Shown here in pieces: positions 8,582-18,892 of a DNA stretch of 64,000 bases. This DNA is from Methylobacterium longum (GTDB lineage: Bacteria; Pseudomonadota; Alphaproteobacteria; Rhizobiales; Beijerinckiaceae). The position numbers and the translations under genes were made by a program. Under the pieces are notes generated by a model that did not search any database, was not told the origin of the DNA, and saw nothing but the letters and a program-made list of their open reading frames with translations. The stretch lies in NCBI RefSeq assembly GCF_022179385.1, contig NZ_BPQS01000011.1:1-64000 (forward strand). The letters run 5' to 3'. How positions within the stretch are numbered: position 1 is the stretch's first letter; the number at the start of each line of letters is the position of its first letter.

Positions 8582-8989
8582 TCAGAACTTCCCGCCGAGA
8601 CCGACGCTGCCGCCCGGCGACAGCATCGGACCCATGGCACCGCCGCCGGCGCTGCCCCCGACCGCGCCGTTGCCGCCGTCAAGCTCGTCGCGCCGGATCC
8701 GCCGCTCACCCGCATCCGCGGTCCGGGTCCCGGCGCCGGCGCTCTTGGGAAGCGCCAGCTGCCGCGTCGGCGCGGTCTGAAGCGGCCGGCCTTCCGAGTC
8801 GACCCCGGCATTCTGGGGCTCGCGATTGGGAAGGGCGCCCCTCAGGGACGGCGGCAGCCCGACCTGCGTGTCCGGCATCACGCCGCCGCCGCCGCCGAGC
8901 GCCTGGCAACCCGCCACCAATCCGGCCAGGGCCGTGCCGAGCACGAGCCCGCGCGCCGCGGCGCTTCTCGAGGTGGGGTGGGTCGACAT
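8582..8989 (-). CDS. Small lipoprotein, unknown function
   Basis: A 135-residue exported protein. A signal peptide with lipobox LVAGC (lipidated Cys about residue 28) is followed by a Gly-, Arg- and Ser-rich low-complexity mature part containing IRRDELDGG and a final GSVGLGGKF. No known domain was recognised. ATG 8989 has GAGGA about 8 nt upstream. It is flanked convergently by one PRC-barrel gene and divergently by the other. The glycine-rich tail suggests an envelope-surface or structural lipoprotein, but this is only inference. Confidence 0.7.
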   Translation of the reverse strand: MSTHPTSRSAAARGLVLGTALAGLVAGCQALGGGGGVMPDTQVGLPPSLRGALPNREPQNAGVDSEGRPLQTAPTRQLALPKSAGAGTRTADAGERRIRRDELDGGNGAVGGSAGGGAMGPMLSPGGSVGLGGKF

Positions 8990-9284
8990 CGTTCAGTCCT
9001 CGCAGGGGGCCGCGGTGCCATCCGCAGCCCGTATCGGCTTTGCACCGCTTCCTACGCCGGGGTTGCGGCGAAAACCAGACGTTGTCGCAGCCGCCATGGG
9101 GACGCCGGCGCGGCGGTCCGGACCTTGCTGCCGGCCCGGTGGGGTCCATAACTTCGCCCAGGTCCTGCGTCACGACGGCTCACCGCGGGCGGGCTCCCGT
9201 CGCTGGCGGACCTGGAACCGGCCGATACGGTCGCGGTTGCGTCGGCGTGCCGGCCCGGCCCGGCCCTTCCTCAGAGGACGAAGC

Positions 9285-10052
9285 GTGTTCAGAACCAACC
9301 GGATGATCGCGGCCGTGACGCTCGCCCTCTGGGCGTCGGGAGCTGCGGCGCAGGTCCAGCCCGCCGGCGGCGACGGCGCGTCCGGCCAAGCTCAGCCGCA
9401 GGCCCCGGCCGCCGTGCCGGCTCCGAACACCCCGGCCACCCCGCCCGCCACCGCCAACGCACCGCCCGCGAGCCCGCCGCCCACGAGCCCGCCGCCCGCC
9501 AACCCGCCGCCGCCTTCGGCGACGCCTGCACCGCAGGCCCAGCAGCAGGGCACCCCGGCCACGGTGCTGGACACCCAGGATTACGAGAGCCTGCTCGGCC
9601 GCAGCGTGCGCAGCGCCGGCGGCGACGAACTCGGGCGGGTGATCGACATCATCATCGACAAGGACGGCCATCCCCGCGCCGCGATCATCGATTTCGGCGG
9701 GTTCCTCGGAGTCGGCACCCGCAAGATCGCCGTGGACTGGCGCGCGCTGCGCTTCTCGGCGGAGGGCGGCAAGGAGCGCAAGTTGTCCGTGGCGCTGACG
9801 CGCAACCAAGTCCGCGTCTCGCCGGAGTACAAGGCCGGCGAGCCGATCGTCGTTCTCGGTCCCGCGAGTCCGGCCGCCCCCGTCTCCGAGGGCGAACAGG
9901 CCGCGACGCCGGCCGCCGCGCCTCCTGCCGGCCCCCCCCTTCCCGGCACCGCACCCGCCGGCTCCTCCGCACCGCAGGCCGCCCCCGTCGGTGCGTCGCC
10001 CGCCGTCACGGCCCCGGCCGCGACACCGCCGGAGAAAGCGCCGGATAAATGA
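9285..10052 (+). CDS. Secreted proline-rich PRC-barrel protein
   Basis: A 255-residue protein with a signal peptide (about 1-24, ending AAAQ), an Ala/Pro/Gln-rich linker with repeated PPxxPP units (about 25-90), a PRC-barrel domain (about 95-180; LLGRSVRSAGGDELGRV, AAIIDFGGFLGVG, KIAVDWRAL) and a second Pro/Ala-rich tail (about 190-255). The barrel resembles the one at 8117-8551, so the two may be paralogues in different compartments. GTG 9285 has GAGG about 7 nt upstream; ATG 9303 is an alternative. The stop overlaps the next MFS gene by ATGA, implying coupled translation. Its function is unknown; cell-envelope binding is a guess. Confidence 0.8.
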   Translation: MFRTNRMIAAVTLALWASGAAAQVQPAGGDGASGQAQPQAPAAVPAPNTPATPPATANAPPASPPPTSPPPANPPPPSATPAPQAQQQGTPATVLDTQDYESLLGRSVRSAGGDELGRVIDIIIDKDGHPRAAIIDFGGFLGVGTRKIAVDWRALRFSAEGGKERKLSVALTRNQVRVSPEYKAGEPIVVLGPASPAAPVSEGEQAATPAAAPPAGPPLPGTAPAGSSAPQAAPVGASPAVTAPAATPPEKAPDK

Positions 10053-11431
10053 CGGTGGCCCGATTGAAGGTCAGACCCGCCGCTTCCCCCCGCGAGCGCG
10101 AGGTGTCCCGGCAGGATCCCCGTACCCGCCCCCTCCGCCTGAAGGATCCGGCGGCCGAGCGCCCGCGCGAGCCTGCGCCGCCGGCCGGAACCGCGGCGCC
10201 GGGACGCGCCATCGCGGGGGCGAGCCGCTACGGGCTGGACGCCTTCGCGTTCTTCGTGGCCAACCTGCAGACCGGGTTCGGGCCCTTCCTGGCGGTCTAC
10301 TTCTCGCAGGCCAAGTGGACGCAGTCCGACATCGGCTTCGCCCTCACGGTCGGAAGCCTCGTCGCGCTGCTCGGGCAGGTGCCCGGGGGCGCCTTCGTCG
10401 ACGTGGTGCGCTCGAAGCGCTTCGCCGCCGCGGTGGCGGTGATCGGCATCTCGGGCAGCGCCTTCGCGCTGGCGGTCTGGCCGAGCTTCCTCGTCGTGCT
10501 CCTGGCGATGGCGGTCCACTCCGCGGCGAGCTGCGTGCTGACGCCGGCCATCGCGGCGATCAGCATCGGCCTCGTCGGGCGGGCCCGGGCGGGCGAGCGC
10601 CTCGGCCGCAACGCGAGCTTCGCGGCGGTCGGCAACGCGCTCGGCGCCGCCGGCATGGGCGCCATCGGCTATTACCTGTCGAACGGCGCCGTGTTCTACC
10701 TGACCGCGGCGCTCGTCGTGCCGACGATCATCGCGCTCGCCCGCATCCGCGCCCAGGACATCGACCCGGAGGTGTTCCGGGAAGCACCCGTGGCCGCCCC
10801 GTCCCTGGCCGCGCCGCCCGCCCCGGCCGGATCGGACGGAATCCGGGCGCTGCTGACCAACCGCGGGCTCCTGTGCTTCGCGGCCTGCATGGTGCTGTTC
10901 TTCCTGGCCAACGCCGCGATGCTGCCGCTGGTCGGCAGCGTCCTGACCCTGCGGGCGAGCGAGACCGCCACCGCGCTGGTCGCCGCCTGCATCATGGTCC
11001 CGCAGGCGGTCCTGGCCGTCAGCGCCCCGGCGGTCGGCCGGGCGGCCGAACGGTTCGGGCGCTACCCGGTCCTCCTGTTCGGCTTCGCGGCGCTCCCCGT
11101 CCGCGGCCTGCTGCTCGCCTACACCACCAACCCCTACGGCCTGGTCGGCATCCAGGTCCTCGACGGGATCTCGGCCTCGGTGCTCGGCGTGATGGTGCCG
11201 CTCGTCGTGTCCGATCTCACCCGCGGCACGGGACGCTTCAACCTCGCCCTCGGCGCGGTCGGCACCGCCATGGGCATCGGCGCCGCCCTCTCGACCTCGC
11301 TGGCGGGGATCATGGCCGACCGGCTCGGCAGCCACAGCGCCTTCCTGGGCCTCGCCGTGGTGGGCTTCCTGGCCTTCATGCTGGTCGCGCTGATCATGCC
11401 GGAGACGCGCCAGCCGCCATCGGCGGGCTGA
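10049..11431 (+). CDS. MFS transporter
   Basis: A 460-residue inner-membrane protein. A hydrophilic N-terminal extension of about 50 residues, rich in Arg and Pro, precedes 12 hydrophobic segments. The loop after helix 2 (GGAFVDVVRSKR) takes the place of the usual GxxxDRxGRR motif A, in a degenerate form. The ATG overlaps the upstream PRC-barrel gene stop by ATGA. Substrate is unknown. Coupling of a secreted PRC-barrel protein to an MFS carrier is unusual and suggests a shared function. A hairpin follows the stop at 11466-11481. Confidence 0.83.
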   Translation: MTVARLKVRPAASPREREVSRQDPRTRPLRLKDPAAERPREPAPPAGTAAPGRAIAGASRYGLDAFAFFVANLQTGFGPFLAVYFSQAKWTQSDIGFALTVGSLVALLGQVPGGAFVDVVRSKRFAAAVAVIGISGSAFALAVWPSFLVVLLAMAVHSAASCVLTPAIAAISIGLVGRARAGERLGRNASFAAVGNALGAAGMGAIGYYLSNGAVFYLTAALVVPTIIALARIRAQDIDPEVFREAPVAAPSLAAPPAPAGSDGIRALLTNRGLLCFAACMVLFFLANAAMLPLVGSVLTLRASETATALVAACIMVPQAVLAVSAPAVGRAAERFGRYPVLLFGFAALPVRGLLLAYTTNPYGLVGIQVLDGISASVLGVMVPLVVSDLTRGTGRFNLALGAVGTAMGIGAALSTSLAGIMADRLGSHSAFLGLAVVGFLAFMLVALIMPETRQPPSAG

Positions 11432-11465
11432 CGCGCCGCGGCACCGAATTCGCTTCATGTTTCCG

Positions 11466-11481
11466 CGCCGCTCAAGCGGCG
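11466..11481 (+). terminator. Possible hairpin terminator after MFS gene
   Basis: A perfect 7-bp inverted repeat, CGCCGCT-CA-AGCGGCG, 35 bp after the stop of the MFS gene. The 2-nt loop would open to four in practice. No run of T follows, so it is only terminator-like. Confidence 0.35.
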
Positions 11482-11533
11482 TTCAGATTGTGCGGATAAA
11501 AGCGCAACGACGGTGCGGACCGGTGAAACATAT

Positions 11534-11553
11534 GGCAACGCTCTCGCGTTGCC
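11534..11553 (+). promoter_or_regulatory. Strong hairpin upstream of ABC exporter
   Basis: GGCAACGC-TCTC-GCGTTGCC is a perfect 8-bp stem with a 4-nt loop, about 70 nt before the start of the ABC exporter gene and about 100 nt after the upstream MFS gene. It could be an mRNA leader structure or an operator. There is no T-tract for intrinsic termination. Confidence 0.4.
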
Positions 11554-11622
11554 GCTGCGGGTCAGACTGCCCCCGCGCTGCACTCCGCCTCAGCCCGTAA
11601 GCCAAAGCCGCGCGAATACGGA

Positions 11623-13404
<1,782 letters not shown>

Positions 13405-13652
13405 CACGGCCTCCCTCAACGCCCTCCCGGTCCGCGCCGGCGCAGCGGGAGCATCCGGGGCGGCCTGACATCCGTACGCGCGGCGCGGCCGGGATTGCCG
13501 CGCGCCAGGACGGCGATGCCGCCCGGCCGGTACGGCGCCGGGCGAACCGGTTCTCTTGACCCGTCGGCGCTGCTAGATCACGCGGCGGCCGGACTGGACC
13601 TTGCATCACCCGAGACGTCGCCAACCGGTCCGGTTCCGACGCATCTCGACGC

Positions 13653-14594
13653 GTGAGCTTCACCGTGCCCGAACTCGCCCTCGTCATCCGGGAGATCTCC
13701 GAGGAGATGGCCCAGCGCTCCGACCGGGGCGCGGTCGCCGACTACATCCCCGAACTCGCCCGCGTCGACCCGAACCAGTTCGGGATCGCGGTGATCGACG
13801 CCGACGGCTGCGTCTTCGCGGGCGGCGACAGCGAGACGCCGTTCTCGATCCAGAGCGTCTCGAAGGTGTTCACGCTGACCCTGGCGCTCGGCATGGTCGG
13901 AGACCGGTTGTGGAAGCGGGTCGGGCGCGAGCCCTCGGGCAACCCGTTCAACTCGATCGTCCAGCTGGAGCGCGAGCGGGGCGTGCCGCGCAACCCGTTC
14001 ATCAACGCGGGCGCCATCGCGGTCACCGACGTGATCCTCTCGGGTCACGAGCCGCGCGAGGCGCTGGGCGAGATCCTGCGCTTCCTGCAGTTTCTGGCCC
14101 AGGACGTGGGCATCGCCATCGACGAGACCGTGGCGGCTTCGGAGAAGCGCACGGGCTTCCGCAACACCGCGCTCGCCAACTACATGAAGTCCTTCGGTGT
14201 CATCGACAATCCGGTGGACTACATCCTCGGCGTCTACTTCCACCACTGTGCCATCGCGATGAACTGCCGCCAGCTCGCCACGGCCGGCCGCTTCCTCGCC
14301 CATAACGGCCGCAACCCCGCGACCGGCCACTCGGTGGTCTCGGCGGAGCGGGCGCGCCGCATCAACGCCATCATGCTGACCTGCGGCCACTACGACGGCT
14401 CGGGCGAGTTCGCCTACCGGGTCGGCCTGCCGGGCAAGAGCGGGGTCGGCGGCGGCATCCTGGCGGTAGCGCCCGGCCGGGCCTCGATCGCGGTCTGGTC
14501 TCCCGGCCTCGACGCCGCCGGCAATTCCCATCTCGGCCGCATCGCCCTGGAGCGGCTGACCCAGCGCATGGGCTGGTCGGTGTTCGGGGCGTGA
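13653..14594 (+). CDS. glsA: Glutaminase A
   Basis: A 313-residue beta-lactamase-fold glutaminase that hydrolyses L-glutamine to glutamate and ammonia. Visible signatures are the nucleophile motif SIQSVSKVF (catalytic Ser/Lys about residues 70-73), [33 protein letters not shown], and the C-terminal [12 protein letters not shown]. Length matches the family's usual 300-310. Start is GTG 13653. It stands alone between an ABC exporter and an MFS gene on the same strand. glnD, encoding the nitrogen-status sensor, is in the same window but not linked. Confidence 0.95.
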   Translation: MSFTVPELALVIREISEEMAQRSDRGAVADYIPELARVDPNQFGIAVIDADGCVFAGGDSETPFSIQSVSKVFTLTLALGMVGDRLWKRVGREPSGNPFNSIVQLERERGVPRNPFINAGAIAVTDVILSGHEPREALGEILRFLQFLAQDVGIAIDETVAASEKRTGFRNTALANYMKSFGVIDNPVDYILGVYFHHCAIAMNCRQLATAGRFLAHNGRNPATGHSVVSAERARRINAIMLTCGHYDGSGEFAYRVGLPGKSGVGGGILAVAPGRASIAVWSPGLDAAGNSHLGRIALERLTQRMGWSVFGA

Positions 14595-14694
14595 GCCGCC
14601 CCGCCCGGGACCGGGCCGGGTGCCCTTGCCGGCTTGGCCGTTCCAGGGCAGTTGCGAGCGGGGGATCCGACATCTGAGTCCGGGGCGGGAGCGC

Positions 14695-16092
14695 ATGGCG
14701 ACGACGGAAGCGCGGGACGGCCTCGATCCCGGCCTCATTCTGGCGCGCCTCGACCGGCTGCCGCCGACCCGGGCGGTCTGGCGCCTCGTGATCCTCCTCG
14801 GCCTCGGCTTCTTCTTCGAACTCTACGACCTGCTGTTCACCGGCTACGTGGCGCCGGGCCTCGTCAAGGCCGGGATCCTCACGCCGACGACGCCCGGCCT
14901 GTTCGGCGCCAGCGGCGTCGCGAGCTTCGTGGCCGCCCTGTTCACCGGCCTGTTCATCGGCACCCTGCTGTGCGGCTGGCTCGCGGACCGTTTCGGGCGG
15001 CGGGCGATCTTCACGTGGTCGCTCCTGGCCTACACGGCGGCCAACGTCGTGATGGCCTGCCAGACCGAGGCCTTCGGCCTCAATCTCTGGCGGCTCGTCG
15101 CGGGGATCGGCCTCGGGCTGGAGATGGTGACGATCGGCAGCTACCTCTCGGAACTGGTGCCGAAGGCGGTCCGCGGCCGCGCCTTCGCCCTGTGCCAGGG
15201 CATCGGCTTCACCGCCGTGCCGGTGGTGGCGTTCCTGTCGTACCTGCTGATCCCGACAGCCCCGCTGGGCATCGACGGCTGGCGCTGGGTCGTGCTGATC
15301 GGAGCCTCGGCGGCCCTCGTGGTCTGGTGGCTGCGCGCGGGCCTGCCGGAAAGTCCGCGCTGGCTGGTGGAGCAGGGACGTCTCGCGGAGGCGGACGCGG
15401 TGCTGCGCCGTCTGGAGGCGCAGGTGGCGGCCGAATCCGGACGCCCGCTGCCGGCGCCCGCCGCGGCGGAGCCGGTCCAGCCGCGCAGCGCGTTCCGCGA
15501 CCTCTGGGTGCCGCCGTTCCGGCGGCGGGCGCTGATGATGGCGGGCTTCAACGTGTTCCAGACCGTAGGCTTCTACGGTTTCGCCAACTGGGTCCCGACC
15601 CTTCTGGTGGCGCAGGGCATCACGGTCACGTCGAGCCTCGCCTACACGGCGCTGATCGCGCTCGCCGCCCCGGTCGGGCCGCTGCTCGGACTTGTCATCG
15701 CCGACCGGTTCGAGCGCAAGCACGTGATCGTGGCGGCCGCCTGCGTCTACATCGCCTGCGGGCTCACCTTCGCGCGGACGACGGAGGTCGGCGCCATCGT
15801 GGTCCTCGGCATCGGCCTGACGCTCGCCTCCAACGTGATGTCGTACAGCTTCCACGCCTATCAGGCCGAGCTGTTCCCCACCGGCATCCGGGCCCGGGCA
15901 GTGGGCTTCGTGTATTCCTGGAGCCGCTTCTCGGCGATCTTCACGGGGTTCATCATCGCCTTCGTGCTGCGTCAGGCCGGCACGCCGGGCGTGTTCCTGT
16001 TCATCTCAATGGCCATGCTGGCAGCGGGCCTCCTCGTCGGCCTCCTCGGCCCGCGCACGCGGAACGTGGCGCTGGAGACGATCGCCGGGTGA
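14695..16092 (+). CDS. MFS transporter, sugar/aromatic-acid porter type
   Basis: A 465-residue, 12-helix carrier. Helix 1 has the acidic FFELYDLLFTGYV pattern found in aromatic-acid and niacin porters. Motif A is CGWLADRFGRRAIF, and GLPESPRWLVEQGR ends the first half, as in the sugar-porter superfamily. Proton symport of an organic acid is likely; the exact substrate is not predictable. ATG 14695 has GGGAG 5 nt upstream. No catabolic gene is adjacent to reveal the substrate. Confidence 0.88.
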   Translation: MATTEARDGLDPGLILARLDRLPPTRAVWRLVILLGLGFFFELYDLLFTGYVAPGLVKAGILTPTTPGLFGASGVASFVAALFTGLFIGTLLCGWLADRFGRRAIFTWSLLAYTAANVVMACQTEAFGLNLWRLVAGIGLGLEMVTIGSYLSELVPKAVRGRAFALCQGIGFTAVPVVAFLSYLLIPTAPLGIDGWRWVVLIGASAALVVWWLRAGLPESPRWLVEQGRLAEADAVLRRLEAQVAAESGRPLPAPAAAEPVQPRSAFRDLWVPPFRRRALMMAGFNVFQTVGFYGFANWVPTLLVAQGITVTSSLAYTALIALAAPVGPLLGLVIADRFERKHVIVAAACVYIACGLTFARTTEVGAIVVLGIGLTLASNVMSYSFHAYQAELFPTGIRARAVGFVYSWSRFSAIFTGFIIAFVLRQAGTPGVFLFISMAMLAAGLLVGLLGPRTRNVALETIAG

Positions 16093-16850
16093 GCGTCCTC
16101 GCCGGCTCGGCGGCGGATCGCAGCGAGCGAGGGCGCGCCGGGCCCGGGGCGGCGCGCCATGGGGCTGCTGCGCCGCCCCCCGACGCCCCGACACCCGCAC
16201 CGGCTCTCGCCCGCCCCCTGTCCGTGTCCGCATCGCGGCGTGGCCGCAGGGCCCAAAACGCGGATGAACGTCGACGCGGTCCTGGCCCCGGCCGGGGACC
16301 GGCGGGGATGCTTCGAGCCGGTCGACGGCGAGGTCTACGCGACGTCGACCGAGCGGGCCGTGCCCGCGCGGGCCAAGGCGCGGGGGAAGGCGTGGGGGGA
16401 AGGCGCGGGGAAAGGCGCGGGGGGAAGGCGCGGGGGAAGGACGCGGCTCGGACGGCCCCCACCGGGCGACCGCCCGCGCCGCGCTCGGCGGTCGCCTGAC
16501 GGATCGCGATGCCGGCGAGGAGCCCGATCTCGTCATCGCCGCCGCGGTACGGTCACCGAGCGGGCGCGCGGACGATCCGGGTCGCAAGCCGACCCGCCGT
16601 TTCCGCCCCGCGGGCGTGAGGCGCGCCTTGATCGTGGATCCGGGGAAGCGTGCCCTCCTCCATCACCGCCGCGCGCGACGCCGCCTGATCGAGACCCGCA
16701 TCGCGATCGAGGGCCGCCTCGATCGGATACCGCCCCGCCTGAGCTTGCCCGTGACCGGGCTGTTCGCCGATCCCCCGGCGGTCGGCGACGGAGCTTGATC
16801 CCGTTCGAGGCGGATGCCACAGCGGCGCGAACCCGAATCAGGACGCCCGC
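16093..16850. other. Gap of 758 bp, low-complexity, no convincing gene
   Basis: This is the longest gene-free stretch in the window. Open frames across it are extremely Arg/Pro-rich and look like shadow translation. A tandem G-rich repeat occupies 16375-16440. A short GTG-started frame at 16616-16798 (60 codons; contains RRRLIETRIAIEGRLDRIP) has more protein-like sequence and could be the tail of a decayed gene, but nothing was recognised. The right end presumably holds the promoter of the adenosine kinase gene. Confidence 0.45.
16375..16440 (+). repeat. Tandem repeat of AAGGCGCGGGGG
   Basis: Five imperfect head-to-tail copies of a 11-14-bp unit, AAGGCGCGGGGG, with one T for C change and G-run length variation. 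It lies within the gene-poor gap. The G-runs of four to six bases on one strand could in principle form a quadruplex. Copy number may vary between strains by slippage. Confidence 0.7.
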
Positions 16851-17864
16851 ATGACCGCACCCCTCGATCTCCTCGTGCTCGGCAACGCCATCGTCGACGT
16901 GATCGCACGCACGGACGACGCCTTCCTGTCCACACAGGGCGTGACCAAGGGAGCGATGCAGCTCATCGACGAGCCGCGGGCCGAGTCCCTGTTCCAGGCC
17001 ATGGGGCCGGCCACGATCGTCTCGGGCGGCTCGGGCGCCAACACGGCGGTGGGGGCGGCCCTGCTCGGAGCCCGGACGGGCTTCGTCGGCAAGGTCCGGG
17101 ACGACGAGCTCGGCGGCCTGTTCAGCCACGACCTGAAGGCCACCGGGGTCGGCTTCACCGTCCCGGCCGCCGAGGAGGGCCCGGCCACCGCCCGCTGCTT
17201 CGTGCTGGTGACGCCGGACGGCGAGCGCACGATGAGCACCTATCTGGGGGCCTGCCAGGGGCTCTCGCCCGACGATGTCGACCAGGCGCTCGTGCGTTCG
17301 GCCAAGGTCGTCTACCTCGAGGGCTACCTCTGGGATCCGCCGGCCGCCAAGGACGCGTTCCGCAAGGCCGCCGAGATCGCCCATCAGGCCGGGAACGCCG
17401 TCGCGCTGACCCTGTCGGACGCGTTCTGCGTCGGCCGCTACCGGGACGAATTCCTGGGCCTCGTGCGCGACGGCAGCGTCGATATCCTGTTCGCCAACAT
17501 GGGCGAACTCCAGAGCCTCTACCAGACGGACGATCCCGAGGCCGCCGTGGCCGCGCTCCGCGACGAGCGCAACGCCCGCGGCCGGCACCTTCTCGGGCTC
17601 GTCACGCGCTCGGCCGACGGTGCCTTGGTGGTGCAAGGTGGCGAGATCCGCGCCGTCGAGGCCAGCCCGGTGCGGGACGTGGTGGACACGACCGGCGCCG
17701 GCGACCTGTTCGCGGCCGGCTTCCTGGCCGGCCACGCTCGCGGCCTCGACAACGTCACGAGCGCCCGCCTCGGCACGCTCGCGGCCGCCGAGGTGATCCA
17801 GCACATCGGCGCCCGCCCCCAGGCGGACCTCGTCGGCCTCGCCAAGGCGCGCGGGCTGCTCTGA
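16851..17864 (+). CDS. Adenosine kinase (PfkB family)
   Basis: A 337-residue ribokinase-fold sugar/nucleoside kinase. It carries LLVLGNAIVDVIA at the N-terminus, GGSGANTAVGAALLG (PfkB signature 1, about 58-72), the NxxE magnesium motif as NMGE (about 217), and DTTGAGDLFAAGFL with the catalytic Asp (about 286, PfkB signature 2). The closest family by layout is the alphaproteobacterial adenosine kinase, which phosphorylates adenosine to AMP; another nucleoside or sugar is possible. Adenosine salvage fits recycling of S-adenosylhomocysteine. It is convergent with a quinone oxidoreductase gene, with only 4 bp between stops. Confidence 0.85.
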   Translation: MTAPLDLLVLGNAIVDVIARTDDAFLSTQGVTKGAMQLIDEPRAESLFQAMGPATIVSGGSGANTAVGAALLGARTGFVGKVRDDELGGLFSHDLKATGVGFTVPAAEEGPATARCFVLVTPDGERTMSTYLGACQGLSPDDVDQALVRSAKVVYLEGYLWDPPAAKDAFRKAAEIAHQAGNAVALTLSDAFCVGRYRDEFLGLVRDGSVDILFANMGELQSLYQTDDPEAAVAALRDERNARGRHLLGLVTRSADGALVVQGGEIRAVEASPVRDVVDTTGAGDLFAAGFLAGHARGLDNVTSARLGTLAAAEVIQHIGARPQADLVGLAKARGLL

Positions 17865-17868
17865 GGCT

Positions 17869-18840
17869 TCAGGGCCGGAGCAGCACCTTCCCGACCGCGG
17901 CCCGGCGGGTCAGCAGGCCGAAGGCTTCCGGAAACTCCGCCAGGGGGTAGACGCCGTGGACCTGCGCGGTGAGCTTGCCCTCGGCGACCCAGCCGAGGAG
18001 CCGGCGCTGGTCCGCCTGATGGGCCGCGGGTTCGCGGTCCAGGAAGGCGCCCCAGTGGACGCCCTGCACGTCGAGTTCCTTGAGGAGAATCAGGTTCAGC
18101 GGCAGCCGCGGGATGGCGCCGGCCGCGAAGCCGATGACGAGGTAACGTCCGCGCCAGCCGAGCGCCCGCAGGGCCGGTTCCGCGTAGGCGTCGCCCACCG
18201 CGTCGTAGACCACGTCGACACCGCCGCCGCTGACCTGGCGCAACGCGTCCTTGAGGGTCGCCGGGTCGTAGACCAGCGTCGCCTCGGCCCCGTGGGCGCG
18301 GGCAACCGCAAGCTTCTCCTCCGAGGAGGCGCAGGCGATCACCCGGGCGCCCATCAGCCGCCCGAGCTCCACCGCGGCGAGGCCGACGCCCCCGGAGGCC
18401 CCCAGGACGGCCATCCACTCGCCGGGCCGCAGACGCGCCCGGTTGGCCAGGGCGTGGAGCGAGGTGCCGTACGTGATGGTGAGCCCGGCGGCCTGCTCGT
18501 CCGGCACACCGTCCGGCACCGGGGTGAGCTTGGCGGCATCGATGGCGATGCGCTCGGCGCAGCAGCCGTGTCCGGCATGGACGATGACCCGGTCGCCCAC
18601 GGCGACGCCCGAGGCCCCCTCCCCCAGCGCCTCGACCACGCCGACGCCCTCGCCGCCGGGCGAGAACGGCAACGGGGGCTTCACTTGGTAGCGCCCGGCG
18701 ACGATCAGCGTGTCGAAGAAATTAAGCGCCGCCAGCCGTATCCGCACCAGGGCCTGGCCGGGCCCCGGAACCGGGTCCGGGCGCTCCACGACCTCCAGAT
18801 GCTCAGGCCCCTCGAGCCTCGTGCACAGCAGCGCCCGCAT
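17869..18840 (-). CDS. NADPH:quinone oxidoreductase family protein (zinc-free MDR)
   Basis: A 323-residue medium-chain reductase. It begins with the typical MRALLCTRLEGPE, has GGEGVGVV in place of zinc-binding cysteines, and a Rossmann motif LGASGGVGLAAVELG (about 142-156). The C-terminal VHWGAF and GKVLLRP are typical of the quinone oxidoreductase/enoyl reductase branch. The zinc ligands of alcohol dehydrogenases are absent, so one-electron or two-electron reduction of quinones or enones with NADPH is expected. ATG 18840 has GAGGACC upstream. It lies just downstream of a hybrid kinase on the same strand. Confidence 0.87.
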   Translation of the reverse strand: MRALLCTRLEGPEHLEVVERPDPVPGPGQALVRIRLAALNFFDTLIVAGRYQVKPPLPFSPGGEGVGVVEALGEGASGVAVGDRVIVHAGHGCCAERIAIDAAKLTPVPDGVPDEQAAGLTITYGTSLHALANRARLRPGEWMAVLGASGGVGLAAVELGRLMGARVIACASSEEKLAVARAHGAEATLVYDPATLKDALRQVSGGGVDVVYDAVGDAYAEPALRALGWRGRYLVIGFAAGAIPRLPLNLILLKELDVQGVHWGAFLDREPAAHQADQRRLLGWVAEGKLTAQVHGVYPLAEFPEAFGLLTRRAAVGKVLLRP

Positions 18841-18892
18841 CGCGTCGGTCCTCCGGTTGTCCGTGCCGATGAGGCCCGAACCGGTCCGGCGG

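Noticed and set aside
9581..11458. Long reverse-strand frame (625 codons) opposite the PRC-barrel and MFS genes
   Set aside because: It is rich in Arg, Gly, His and Asp, has no domain, and mirrors the codon pattern of the plus-strand genes, as expected for antisense shadows in high-G+C DNA.
13555..13585. TTGACC...TAGATC promoter in front of glsA
   Set aside because: The spacing between the two elements is only about 12 bp, too short for a sigma-70-type promoter.
16159..16854. Plus-strand 231-codon frame in the large gap
   Set aside because: It is dominated by Arg/Pro/Gly, runs through the tandem repeat and has no ribosome site or recognisable domain.
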